DNA of 64,000 nucleotides from Zeus faber. Taxonomy: Eukaryota > Chordata > Actinopteri > Zeiformes > Zeidae. Positions 23,201-38,200 of this stretch are shown here, piece after piece. The number at the start of each line of letters is the position of its first letter. The stretch's first letter is position 1. The notes beneath the pieces are model-generated. The model was not told where the DNA came from. It ran no database searches and worked only from the letters and a program-made list of their open reading frames with translations. Both the position numbers and the translations under genes were made by a program. The stretch covers positions 5,001-69,000 of the forward strand of contig CAUIJY010000091.1 in assembly GCA_960531495.1 (NCBI GenBank), given 5' to 3'.

Positions 23201-26200
23201 GCCTCAAGGAGAGGGTGTATAGTTTGTTTAAAAGGCTGAAACACTCAATGATCCTGAGGTACACTACTGATGAATGTGTCCTAAATTTCTAAAAGTAATC
23301 ATATAGAAATGCGGAGAAAGAACAAATAAGGTGTTCTTAACCACTCTTAACAGGAAACAAAAAAACAAACAGGGTATTCTCAACCACTCTTAACAACTTG
23401 AAACAAAAAACAAATAAGGTGTTCTTAACCACTCTTAAAGAAAACAACTACGTCTACCAACGACTAATAAAGCATCTAAACAACAAATATAAGACAAATT
23501 ACTCTGGACCTATACTACTAAGAGGAAACAAGCATCCTTTTAAATGTAAGTCACCTTAAACCCTGGTTAGCGGACTTCTCCTTGAAGCCAGAATATGCCT
23601 ATATTCTTTAACCCAAATGGGATAACTACAAAACATGAACCTAACACTCTACCTAACATAATACGGGATTGGAGAATCTTGATAACGTGCGACGGCCCGT
23701 GCATTACCTTTGGTCCCCTATACCAAACTGCCCATGCTGGCCAGGGGGGAACATAGGAAAAGTACTCACCAATACATACCAGGCTACCCAAACTGGGTAG
23801 ACGGGATCATCAATACAGTACTCACCCAACCTAATCTAGCCTGTGCCTCGGAAAGCAGATTCTCCTTATAACCCATTATATGTATTATCTAACCAAATCT
23901 CTCTCCCCTTTCTTTCCTCCTCTTAAAGGCATTGACATGGCGCAAGATAAGGTGTACAACAACTTCCAACTATTGATTAGAGTCTATTCTCATAAATTAA
24001 CAACTATACAAAATAACTTAGCTTACAATTTTTTTTTCTCTTTTTTCATTCTTTTTCTCACTCTCTTCCCCTTCTCTCAGGAAACTGAGAGAGCTGGGAC
24101 GGTAGAGAATAGCCCGAACAGGCAGGAGGAGAATGCAGTCCGAACAGACGGCTCTCCTTCCCTCTACCTCCCTTCTACATATACTTCTCCTCCACTTCCC
24201 TCTCCTCTCCAACCCTAATCCTAAAACCCTGACCCTAACCCTAACCCCAACTCTAGCTCTAAACCTAACCCTAATCCTAACGTTAACCCTAAGACTTAAC
24301 CCTAAACCTAACCCTAGACCTAACCCTTAGCCTAACCCTAAACCTAAGCCTAGCCCTGGTTCTAAACCTAACCCTAACCCTAACGTTAACCCTAAGACCT
24401 AGCCCTAAACCTAACCCCAAACCTAACCCTAAACCTAACCCTTATCCTAACCCTTAAACCAAATCCTAACCCTAACCATTGACGAATAGAGGTCGTACCC
24501 AAACTCAACAAAATCCAAGAACAAAAATATCCCACTGACAAATAGAGGTCTCACCCAAACTCTACAAAATCCAATTGAAAATGGAAGAAGTTTCCCAATG
24601 ACAAACTGAGACGGAACTTACCTATACTCAACAAAATCTAAGAACATAGATATCCCACTGACAAATAGAGGTCGTACCCAAACTCTACAAAATCCAATTG
24701 AAAATGGAAGAAGTTTCCCAATGACAAACTGAGACGGAATTTACCTATACTCAACAAAATCTAAGAACATAGATATCCCACGGACAAATAGAGGTCGTAC
24801 CCAAACTCAACAAAATCCAACCAACAAGAGTAGAAATATTTCCTAAAATAAACCAATTGACCGGGGGACACACACCAGGGTCTTGACGAAGCCCAGGTGG
24901 CCTGCCTCAAGGAGAGGGTGTATAGTTTGTTTAAAAGGCTGAAACACTCAATGATCCTGAGGTACACTACTGATGAATGTGTCCTAAATTTCTAAAAGTA
25001 ATCATATAGAAATGCGGAGAAAGAACAAATAAGGTGTTCTTAACCACTCTTAACAGGAAACAAAAAAACAAACAGGGTATTCTCAACCACTCTTAACAAC
25101 TTGAAACAAAAAACAAATAAGGTGTTCTTAACCACTCTTAAAGAAAACAACTACGTCTACCAACGACTAATAAAGCATCTAAACAACAAATATAAGACAA
25201 ATTACTCTGGACCTATACTACTAAGAGGAAACAAGCATCCTTTTAAATGTAAGTCACCTTAAACCCTGGTTAGCGGACTTCTCCTTGAAGCCAGAATATG
25301 CCTATATTCTTTAACCCAAATGGGATAACTACAAAACATGAACCTAACACTCTACCTAACATAATACGGGATTGGAGAATCTTGATAACGTGCGACGGCC
25401 CGTGCATTACCTTTGGTCCCCTATACCAAACTGCCCATGCTGGCCAGGGGGGAACATAGGAAAAGTACTCACCAATACATACCAGGCTACCCAAACTGGG
25501 TAGACGGGATCATCAATACAGTACTCACCCAACCTAATCTAGCCTGTGCCTCGGAAAGCAGATTCTCCTTATAACCCATTATATGTATTATCTAACCAAA
25601 TCTCTCTCCCCTTTCTTTCCTCCTCTTAAAGGCATTGACATGGCGCAAGATAAGGTGTACAACAACTTCCAACTATTGATTAGAGTCTATTCTCATAAAT
25701 TAACAACTATACAAAATAACTTAGCTTACAATTTTTTTTTCTCTTTTTTCATTCTTTTTCTCACTCTCTTCCCCTTCTCTCAGGAAACTGAGAGAGCTGG
25801 GACGGTAGAGAATAGCCCGAACAGGCAGGAGGAGAATGCAGTCCGAACAGACGGCTCTCCTTCCCTCTACCTCCCTTCTACATATACTTCTCCTCCACTT
25901 CCCTCTCCTCTCCAACCCTAATCCTAAAACCCTGACCCTAACCCTAACCCCAACTCTAGCTCTAAACCTAACCCTAATCCTAACGTTAACCCTAAGACTT
26001 AACCCTAAACCTAACCCTAGACCTAACCCTTAGCCTAACCCTAAACCTAAGCCTAGCCCTGGTTCTAAACCTAACCCTAACCCTAACGTTAACCCTAAGA
26101 CCTAGCCCTAAACCTAACCCCAAACCTAACCCTAAACCTAACCCTTATCCTAACCCTTAAACCAAATCCTAACCCTAACCATTGACGAATAGAGGTCGTA

Positions 26201-29200
26201 CCCAAACTCAACAAAATCCAAGAACAAAAATATCCCACTGACAAATAGAGGTCTCACCCAAACTCTACAAAATCCAATTGAAAATGGAAGAAGTTTCCCA
26301 ATGACAAACTGAGACGGAACTTACCTATACTCAACAAAATCTAAGAACATAGATATCCCACTGACAAATAGAGGTCGTACCCAAACTCTACAAAATCCAA
26401 TTGAAAATGGAAGAAGTTTCCCAATGACAAACTGAGACGGAATTTACCTATACTCAACAAAATCTAAGAACATAGATATCCCACGGACAAATAGAGGTCG
26501 TACCCAAACTCAACAAAATCCAACCAACAAGAGTAGAAATATTTCCTAAAATAAACCAATTGACCGGGGGACACACACCAGGGTCTTGACGAAGCCCAGG
26601 TGGCCTGCCTCAAGGAGAGGGTGTATAGTTTGTTTAAAAGGCTGAAACACTCAATGATCCTGAGGTACACTACTGATGAATGTGTCCTAAATTTCTAAAA
26701 GTAATCATATAGAAATGCGGAGAAAGAACAAATAAGGTGTTCTTAACCACTCTTAACAGGAAACAAAAAAACAAACAGGGTATTCTCAACCACTCTTAAC
26801 AACTTGAAACAAAAAACAAATAAGGTGTTCTTAACCACTCTTAAAGAAAACAACTACGTCTACCAACGACTAATAAAGCATCTAAACAACAAATATAAGA
26901 CAAATTACTCTGGACCTATACTACTAAGAGGAAACAAGCATCCTTTTAAATGTAAGTCACCTTAAACCCTGGTTAGCGGACTTCTCCTTGAAGCCAGAAT
27001 ATGCCTATATTCTTTAACCCAAATGGGATAACTACAAAACATGAACCTAACACTCTACCTAACATAATACGGGATTGGAGAATCTTGATAACGTGCGACG
27101 GCCCGTGCATTACCTTTGGTCCCCTATACCAAACTGCCCATGCTGGCCAGGGGGGAACATAGGAAAAGTACTCACCAATACATACCAGGCTACCCAAACT
27201 GGGTAGACGGGATCATCAATACAGTACTCACCCAACCTAATCTAGCCTGTGCCTCGGAAAGCAGATTCTCCTTATAACCCATTATATGTATTATCTAACC
27301 AAATCTCTCTCCCCTTTCTTTCCTCCTCTTAAAGGCATTGACATGGCGCAAGATAAGGTGTACAACAACTTCCAACTATTGATTAGAGTCTATTCTCATA
27401 AATTAACAACTATACAAAATAACTTAGCTTACAATTTTTTTTTCTCTTTTTTCATTCTTTTTCTCACTCTCTTCCCCTTCTCTCAGGAAACTGAGAGAGC
27501 TGGGACGGTAGAGAATAGCCCGAACAGGCAGGAGGAGAATGCAGTCCGAACAGACGGCTCTCCTTCCCTCTACCTCCCTTCTACATATACTTCTCCTCCA
27601 CTTCCCTCTCCTCTCCAACCCTAATCCTAAAACCCTGACCCTAACCCTAACCCCAACTCTAGCTCTAAACCTAACCCTAATCCTAACGTTAACCCTAAGA
27701 CTTAACCCTAAACCTAACCCTAGACCTAACCCTTAGCCTAACCCTAAACCTAAGCCTAGCCCTGGTTCTAAACCTAACCCTAACCCTAACGTTAACCCTA
27801 AGACCTAGCCCTAAACCTAACCCCAAACCTAACCCTAAACCTAACCCTTATCCTAACCCTTAAACCAAATCCTAACCCTAACCATTGACGAATAGAGGTC
27901 GTACCCAAACTCAACAAAATCCAAGAACAAAAATATCCCACTGACAAATAGAGGTCTCACCCAAACTCTACAAAATCCAATTGAAAATGGAAGAAGTTTC
28001 CCAATGACAAACTGAGACGGAACTTACCTATACTCAACAAAATCTAAGAACATAGATATCCCACTGACAAATAGAGGTCGTACCCAAACTCTACAAAATC
28101 CAATTGAAAATGGAAGAAGTTTCCCAATGACAAACTGAGACGGAATTTACCTATACTCAACAAAATCTAAGAACATAGATATCCCACGGACAAATAGAGG
28201 TCGTACCCAAACTCAACAAAATCCAACCAACAAGAGTAGAAATATTTCCTAAAATAAACCAATTGACCGGGGGACACACACCAGGGTCTTGACGAAGCCC
28301 AGGTGGCCTGCCTCAAGGAGAGGGTGTATAGTTTGTTTAAAAGGCTGAAACACTCAATGATCCTGAGGTACACTACTGATGAATGTGTCCTAAATTTCTA
28401 AAAGTAATCATATAGAAATGCGGAGAAAGAACAAATAAGGTGTTCTTAACCACTCTTAACAGGAAACAAAAAAACAAACAGGGTATTCTCAACCACTCTT
28501 AACAACTTGAAACAAAAAACAAATAAGGTGTTCTTAACCACTCTTAAAGAAAACAACTACGTCTACCAACGACTAATAAAGCATCTAAACAACAAATATA
28601 AGACAAATTACTCTGGACCTATACTACTAAGAGGAAACAAGCATCCTTTTAAATGTAAGTCACCTTAAACCCTGGTTAGCGGACTTCTCCTTGAAGCCAG
28701 AATATGCCTATATTCTTTAACCCAAATGGGATAACTACAAAACATGAACCTAACACTCTACCTAACATAATACGGGATTGGAGAATCTTGATAACGTGCG
28801 ACGGCCCGTGCATTACCTTTGGTCCCCTATACCAAACTGCCCATGCTGGCCAGGGGGGAACATAGGAAAAGTACTCACCAATACATACCAGGCTACCCAA
28901 ACTGGGTAGACGGGATCATCAATACAGTACTCACCCAACCTAATCTAGCCTGTGCCTCGGAAAGCAGATTCTCCTTATAACCCATTATATGTATTATCTA
29001 ACCAAATCTCTCTCCCCTTTCTTTCCTCCTCTTAAAGGCATTGACATGGCGCAAGATAAGGTGTACAACAACTTCCAACTATTGATTAGAGTCTATTCTC
29101 ATAAATTAACAACTATACAAAATAACTTAGCTTACAATTTTTTTTTCTCTTTTTTCATTCTTTTTCTCACTCTCTTCCCCTTCTCTCAGGAAACTGAGAG

Positions 29201-32200
29201 AGCTGGGACGGTAGAGAATAGCCCGAACAGGCAGGAGGAGAATGCAGTCCGAACAGACGGCTCTCCTTCCCTCTACCTCCCTTCTACATATACTTCTCCT
29301 CCACTTCCCTCTCCTCTCCAACCCTAATCCTAAAACCCTGACCCTAACCCTAACCCCAACTCTAGCTCTAAACCTAACCCTAATCCTAACGTTAACCCTA
29401 AGACTTAACCCTAAACCTAACCCTAGACCTAACCCTTAGCCTAACCCTAAACCTAAGCCTAGCCCTGGTTCTAAACCTAACCCTAACCCTAACGTTAACC
29501 CTAAGACCTAGCCCTAAACCTAACCCCAAACCTAACCCTAAACCTAACCCTTATCCTAACCCTTAAACCAAATCCTAACCCTAACCATTGACGAATAGAG
29601 GTCGTACCCAAACTCAACAAAATCCAAGAACAAAAATATCCCACTGACAAATAGAGGTCTCACCCAAACTCTACAAAATCCAATTGAAAATGGAAGAAGT
29701 TTCCCAATGACAAACTGAGACGGAACTTACCTATACTCAACAAAATCTAAGAACATAGATATCCCACTGACAAATAGAGGTCGTACCCAAACTCTACAAA
29801 ATCCAATTGAAAATGGAAGAAGTTTCCCAATGACAAACTGAGACGGAATTTACCTATACTCAACAAAATCTAAGAACATAGATATCCCACGGACAAATAG
29901 AGGTCGTACCCAAACTCAACAAAATCCAACCAACAAGAGTAGAAATATTTCCTAAAATAAACCAATTGACCGGGGGACACACACCAGGGTCTTGACGAAG
30001 CCCAGGTGGCCTGCCTCAAGGAGAGGGTGTATAGTTTGTTTAAAAGGCTGAAACACTCAATGATCCTGAGGTACACTACTGATGAATGTGTCCTAAATTT
30101 CTAAAAGTAATCATATAGAAATGCGGAGAAAGAACAAATAAGGTGTTCTTAACCACTCTTAACAGGAAACAAAAAAACAAACAGGGTATTCTCAACCACT
30201 CTTAACAACTTGAAACAAAAAACAAATAAGGTGTTCTTAACCACTCTTAAAGAAAACAACTACGTCTACCAACGACTAATAAAGCATCTAAACAACAAAT
30301 ATAAGACAAATTACTCTGGACCTATACTACTAAGAGGAAACAAGCATCCTTTTAAATGTAAGTCACCTTAAACCCTGGTTAGCGGACTTCTCCTTGAAGC
30401 CAGAATATGCCTATATTCTTTAACCCAAATGGGATAACTACAAAACATGAACCTAACACTCTACCTAACATAATACGGGATTGGAGAATCTTGATAACGT
30501 GCGACGGCCCGTGCATTACCTTTGGTCCCCTATACCAAACTGCCCATGCTGGCCAGGGGGGAACATAGGAAAAGTACTCACCAATACATACCAGGCTACC
30601 CAAACTGGGTAGACGGGATCATCAATACAGTACTCACCCAACCTAATCTAGCCTGTGCCTCGGAAAGCAGATTCTCCTTATAACCCATTATATGTATTAT
30701 CTAACCAAATCTCTCTCCCCTTTCTTTCCTCCTCTTAAAGGCATTGACATGGCGCAAGATAAGGTGTACAACAACTTCCAACTATTGATTAGAGTCTATT
30801 CTCATAAATTAACAACTATACAAAATAACTTAGCTTACAATTTTTTTTTCTCTTTTTTCATTCTTTTTCTCACTCTCTTCCCCTTCTCTCAGGAAACTGA
30901 GAGAGCTGGGACGGTAGAGAATAGCCCGAACAGGCAGGAGGAGAATGCAGTCCGAACAGACGGCTCTCCTTCCCTCTACCTCCCTTCTACATATACTTCT
31001 CCTCCACTTCCCTCTCCTCTCCAACCCTAATCCTAAAACCCTGACCCTAACCCTAACCCCAACTCTAGCTCTAAACCTAACCCTAATCCTAACGTTAACC
31101 CTAAGACTTAACCCTAAACCTAACCCTAGACCTAACCCTTAGCCTAACCCTAAACCTAAGCCTAGCCCTGGTTCTAAACCTAACCCTAACCCTAACGTTA
31201 ACCCTAAGACCTAGCCCTAAACCTAACCCCAAACCTAACCCTAAACCTAACCCTTATCCTAACCCTTAAACCAAATCCTAACCCTAACCATTGACGAATA
31301 GAGGTCGTACCCAAACTCAACAAAATCCAAGAACAAAAATATCCCACTGACAAATAGAGGTCTCACCCAAACTCTACAAAATCCAATTGAAAATGGAAGA
31401 AGTTTCCCAATGACAAACTGAGACGGAACTTACCTATACTCAACAAAATCTAAGAACATAGATATCCCACTGACAAATAGAGGTCGTACCCAAACTCTAC
31501 AAAATCCAATTGAAAATGGAAGAAGTTTCCCAATGACAAACTGAGACGGAATTTACCTATACTCAACAAAATCTAAGAACATAGATATCCCACGGACAAA
31601 TAGAGGTCGTACCCAAACTCAACAAAATCCAACCAACAAGAGTAGAAATATTTCCTAAAATAAACCAATTGACCGGGGGACACACACCAGGGTCTTGACG
31701 AAGCCCAGGTGGCCTGCCTCAAGGAGAGGGTGTATAGTTTGTTTAAAAGGCTGAAACACTCAATGATCCTGAGGTACACTACTGATGAATGTGTCCTAAA
31801 TTTCTAAAAGTAATCATATAGAAATGCGGAGAAAGAACAAATAAGGTGTTCTTAACCACTCTTAACAGGAAACAAAAAAACAAACAGGGTATTCTCAACC
31901 ACTCTTAACAACTTGAAACAAAAAACAAATAAGGTGTTCTTAACCACTCTTAAAGAAAACAACTACGTCTACCAACGACTAATAAAGCATCTAAACAACA
32001 AATATAAGACAAATTACTCTGGACCTATACTACTAAGAGGAAACAAGCATCCTTTTAAATGTAAGTCACCTTAAACCCTGGTTAGCGGACTTCTCCTTGA
32101 AGCCAGAATATGCCTATATTCTTTAACCCAAATGGGATAACTACAAAACATGAACCTAACACTCTACCTAACATAATACGGGATTGGAGAATCTTGATAA

Positions 32201-35200
32201 CGTGCGACGGCCCGTGCATTACCTTTGGTCCCCTATACCAAACTGCCCATGCTGGCCAGGGGGGAACATAGGAAAAGTACTCACCAATACATACCAGGCT
32301 ACCCAAACTGGGTAGACGGGATCATCAATACAGTACTCACCCAACCTAATCTAGCCTGTGCCTCGGAAAGCAGATTCTCCTTATAACCCATTATATGTAT
32401 TATCTAACCAAATCTCTCTCCCCTTTCTTTCCTCCTCTTAAAGGCATTGACATGGCGCAAGATAAGGTGTACAACAACTTCCAACTATTGATTAGAGTCT
32501 ATTCTCATAAATTAACAACTATACAAAATAACTTAGCTTACAATTTTTTTTTCTCTTTTTTCATTCTTTTTCTCACTCTCTTCCCCTTCTCTCAGGAAAC
32601 TGAGAGAGCTGGGACGGTAGAGAATAGCCCGAACAGGCAGGAGGAGAATGCAGTCCGAACAGACGGCTCTCCTTCCCTCTACCTCCCTTCTACATATACT
32701 TCTCCTCCACTTCCCTCTCCTCTCCAACCCTAATCCTAAAACCCTGACCCTAACCCTAACCCCAACTCTAGCTCTAAACCTAACCCTAATCCTAACGTTA
32801 ACCCTAAGACTTAACCCTAAACCTAACCCTAGACCTAACCCTTAGCCTAACCCTAAACCTAAGCCTAGCCCTGGTTCTAAACCTAACCCTAACCCTAACG
32901 TTAACCCTAAGACCTAGCCCTAAACCTAACCCCAAACCTAACCCTAAACCTAACCCTTATCCTAACCCTTAAACCAAATCCTAACCCTAACCATTGACGA
33001 ATAGAGGTCGTACCCAAACTCAACAAAATCCAAGAACAAAAATATCCCACTGACAAATAGAGGTCTCACCCAAACTCTACAAAATCCAATTGAAAATGGA
33101 AGAAGTTTCCCAATGACAAACTGAGACGGAACTTACCTATACTCAACAAAATCTAAGAACATAGATATCCCACTGACAAATAGAGGTCGTACCCAAACTC
33201 TACAAAATCCAATTGAAAATGGAAGAAGTTTCCCAATGACAAACTGAGACGGAATTTACCTATACTCAACAAAATCTAAGAACATAGATATCCCACGGAC
33301 AAATAGAGGTCGTACCCAAACTCAACAAAATCCAACCAACAAGAGTAGAAATATTTCCTAAAATAAACCAATTGACCGGGGGACACACACCAGGGTCTTG
33401 ACGAAGCCCAGGTGGCCTGCCTCAAGGAGAGGGTGTATAGTTTGTTTAAAAGGCTGAAACACTCAATGATCCTGAGGTACACTACTGATGAATGTGTCCT
33501 AAATTTCTAAAAGTAATCATATAGAAATGCGGAGAAAGAACAAATAAGGTGTTCTTAACCACTCTTAACAGGAAACAAAAAAACAAACAGGGTATTCTCA
33601 ACCACTCTTAACAACTTGAAACAAAAAACAAATAAGGTGTTCTTAACCACTCTTAAAGAAAACAACTACGTCTACCAACGACTAATAAAGCATCTAAACA
33701 ACAAATATAAGACAAATTACTCTGGACCTATACTACTAAGAGGAAACAAGCATCCTTTTAAATGTAAGTCACCTTAAACCCTGGTTAGCGGACTTCTCCT
33801 TGAAGCCAGAATATGCCTATATTCTTTAACCCAAATGGGATAACTACAAAACATGAACCTAACACTCTACCTAACATAATACGGGATTGGAGAATCTTGA
33901 TAACGTGCGACGGCCCGTGCATTACCTTTGGTCCCCTATACCAAACTGCCCATGCTGGCCAGGGGGGAACATAGGAAAAGTACTCACCAATACATACCAG
34001 GCTACCCAAACTGGGTAGACGGGATCATCAATACAGTACTCACCCAACCTAATCTAGCCTGTGCCTCGGAAAGCAGATTCTCCTTATAACCCATTATATG
34101 TATTATCTAACCAAATCTCTCTCCCCTTTCTTTCCTCCTCTTAAAGGCATTGACATGGCGCAAGATAAGGTGTACAACAACTTCCAACTATTGATTAGAG
34201 TCTATTCTCATAAATTAACAACTATACAAAATAACTTAGCTTACAATTTTTTTTTCTCTTTTTTCATTCTTTTTCTCACTCTCTTCCCCTTCTCTCAGGA
34301 AACTGAGAGAGCTGGGACGGTAGAGAATAGCCCGAACAGGCAGGAGGAGAATGCAGTCCGAACAGACGGCTCTCCTTCCCTCTACCTCCCTTCTACATAT
34401 ACTTCTCCTCCACTTCCCTCTCCTCTCCAACCCTAATCCTAAAACCCTGACCCTAACCCTAACCCCAACTCTAGCTCTAAACCTAACCCTAATCCTAACG
34501 TTAACCCTAAGACTTAACCCTAAACCTAACCCTAGACCTAACCCTTAGCCTAACCCTAAACCTAAGCCTAGCCCTGGTTCTAAACCTAACCCTAACCCTA
34601 ACGTTAACCCTAAGACCTAGCCCTAAACCTAACCCCAAACCTAACCCTAAACCTAACCCTTATCCTAACCCTTAAACCAAATCCTAACCCTAACCATTGA
34701 CGAATAGAGGTCGTACCCAAACTCAACAAAATCCAAGAACAAAAATATCCCACTGACAAATAGAGGTCTCACCCAAACTCTACAAAATCCAATTGAAAAT
34801 GGAAGAAGTTTCCCAATGACAAACTGAGACGGAACTTACCTATACTCAACAAAATCTAAGAACATAGATATCCCACTGACAAATAGAGGTCGTACCCAAA
34901 CTCTACAAAATCCAATTGAAAATGGAAGAAGTTTCCCAATGACAAACTGAGACGGAATTTACCTATACTCAACAAAATCTAAGAACATAGATATCCCACG
35001 GACAAATAGAGGTCGTACCCAAACTCAACAAAATCCAACCAACAAGAGTAGAAATATTTCCTAAAATAAACCAATTGACCGGGGGACACACACCAGGGTC
35101 TTGACGAAGCCCAGGTGGCCTGCCTCAAGGAGAGGGTGTATAGTTTGTTTAAAAGGCTGAAACACTCAATGATCCTGAGGTACACTACTGATGAATGTGT

Positions 35201-38200
35201 CCTAAATTTCTAAAAGTAATCATATAGAAATGCGGAGAAAGAACAAATAAGGTGTTCTTAACCACTCTTAACAGGAAACAAAAAAACAAACAGGGTATTC
35301 TCAACCACTCTTAACAACTTGAAACAAAAAACAAATAAGGTGTTCTTAACCACTCTTAAAGAAAACAACTACGTCTACCAACGACTAATAAAGCATCTAA
35401 ACAACAAATATAAGACAAATTACTCTGGACCTATACTACTAAGAGGAAACAAGCATCCTTTTAAATGTAAGTCACCTTAAACCCTGGTTAGCGGACTTCT
35501 CCTTGAAGCCAGAATATGCCTATATTCTTTAACCCAAATGGGATAACTACAAAACATGAACCTAACACTCTACCTAACATAATACGGGATTGGAGAATCT
35601 TGATAACGTGCGACGGCCCGTGCATTACCTTTGGTCCCCTATACCAAACTGCCCATGCTGGCCAGGGGGGAACATAGGAAAAGTACTCACCAATACATAC
35701 CAGGCTACCCAAACTGGGTAGACGGGATCATCAATACAGTACTCACCCAACCTAATCTAGCCTGTGCCTCGGAAAGCAGATTCTCCTTATAACCCATTAT
35801 ATGTATTATCTAACCAAATCTCTCTCCCCTTTCTTTCCTCCTCTTAAAGGCATTGACATGGCGCAAGATAAGGTGTACAACAACTTCCAACTATTGATTA
35901 GAGTCTATTCTCATAAATTAACAACTATACAAAATAACTTAGCTTACAATTTTTTTTTCTCTTTTTTCATTCTTTTTCTCACTCTCTTCCCCTTCTCTCA
36001 GGAAACTGAGAGAGCTGGGACGGTAGAGAATAGCCCGAACAGGCAGGAGGAGAATGCAGTCCGAACAGACGGCTCTCCTTCCCTCTACCTCCCTTCTACA
36101 TATACTTCTCCTCCACTTCCCTCTCCTCTCCAACCCTAATCCTAAAACCCTGACCCTAACCCTAACCCCAACTCTAGCTCTAAACCTAACCCTAATCCTA
36201 ACGTTAACCCTAAGACTTAACCCTAAACCTAACCCTAGACCTAACCCTTAGCCTAACCCTAAACCTAAGCCTAGCCCTGGTTCTAAACCTAACCCTAACC
36301 CTAACGTTAACCCTAAGACCTAGCCCTAAACCTAACCCCAAACCTAACCCTAAACCTAACCCTTATCCTAACCCTTAAACCAAATCCTAACCCTAACCAT
36401 TGACGAATAGAGGTCGTACCCAAACTCAACAAAATCCAAGAACAAAAATATCCCACTGACAAATAGAGGTCTCACCCAAACTCTACAAAATCCAATTGAA
36501 AATGGAAGAAGTTTCCCAATGACAAACTGAGACGGAACTTACCTATACTCAACAAAATCTAAGAACATAGATATCCCACTGACAAATAGAGGTCGTACCC
36601 AAACTCTACAAAATCCAATTGAAAATGGAAGAAGTTTCCCAATGACAAACTGAGACGGAATTTACCTATACTCAACAAAATCTAAGAACATAGATATCCC
36701 ACGGACAAATAGAGGTCGTACCCAAACTCAACAAAATCCAACCAACAAGAGTAGAAATATTTCCTAAAATAAACCAATTGACCGGGGGACACACACCAGG
36801 GTCTTGACGAAGCCCAGGTGGCCTGCCTCAAGGAGAGGGTGTATAGTTTGTTTAAAAGGCTGAAACACTCAATGATCCTGAGGTACACTACTGATGAATG
36901 TGTCCTAAATTTCTAAAAGTAATCATATAGAAATGCGGAGAAAGAACAAATAAGGTGTTCTTAACCACTCTTAACAGGAAACAAAAAAACAAACAGGGTA
37001 TTCTCAACCACTCTTAACAACTTGAAACAAAAAACAAATAAGGTGTTCTTAACCACTCTTAAAGAAAACAACTACGTCTACCAACGACTAATAAAGCATC
37101 TAAACAACAAATATAAGACAAATTACTCTGGACCTATACTACTAAGAGGAAACAAGCATCCTTTTAAATGTAAGTCACCTTAAACCCTGGTTAGCGGACT
37201 TCTCCTTGAAGCCAGAATATGCCTATATTCTTTAACCCAAATGGGATAACTACAAAACATGAACCTAACACTCTACCTAACATAATACGGGATTGGAGAA
37301 TCTTGATAACGTGCGACGGCCCGTGCATTACCTTTGGTCCCCTATACCAAACTGCCCATGCTGGCCAGGGGGGAACATAGGAAAAGTACTCACCAATACA
37401 TACCAGGCTACCCAAACTGGGTAGACGGGATCATCAATACAGTACTCACCCAACCTAATCTAGCCTGTGCCTCGGAAAGCAGATTCTCCTTATAACCCAT
37501 TATATGTATTATCTAACCAAATCTCTCTCCCCTTTCTTTCCTCCTCTTAAAGGCATTGACATGGCGCAAGATAAGGTGTACAACAACTTCCAACTATTGA
37601 TTAGAGTCTATTCTCATAAATTAACAACTATACAAAATAACTTAGCTTACAATTTTTTTTTCTCTTTTTTCATTCTTTTTCTCACTCTCTTCCCCTTCTC
37701 TCAGGAAACTGAGAGAGCTGGGACGGTAGAGAATAGCCCGAACAGGCAGGAGGAGAATGCAGTCCGAACAGACGGCTCTCCTTCCCTCTACCTCCCTTCT
37801 ACATATACTTCTCCTCCACTTCCCTCTCCTCTCCAACCCTAATCCTAAAACCCTGACCCTAACCCTAACCCCAACTCTAGCTCTAAACCTAACCCTAATC
37901 CTAACGTTAACCCTAAGACTTAACCCTAAACCTAACCCTAGACCTAACCCTTAGCCTAACCCTAAACCTAAGCCTAGCCCTGGTTCTAAACCTAACCCTA
38001 ACCCTAACGTTAACCCTAAGACCTAGCCCTAAACCTAACCCCAAACCTAACCCTAAACCTAACCCTTATCCTAACCCTTAAACCAAATCCTAACCCTAAC
38101 CATTGACGAATAGAGGTCGTACCCAAACTCAACAAAATCCAAGAACAAAAATATCCCACTGACAAATAGAGGTCTCACCCAAACTCTACAAAATCCAATT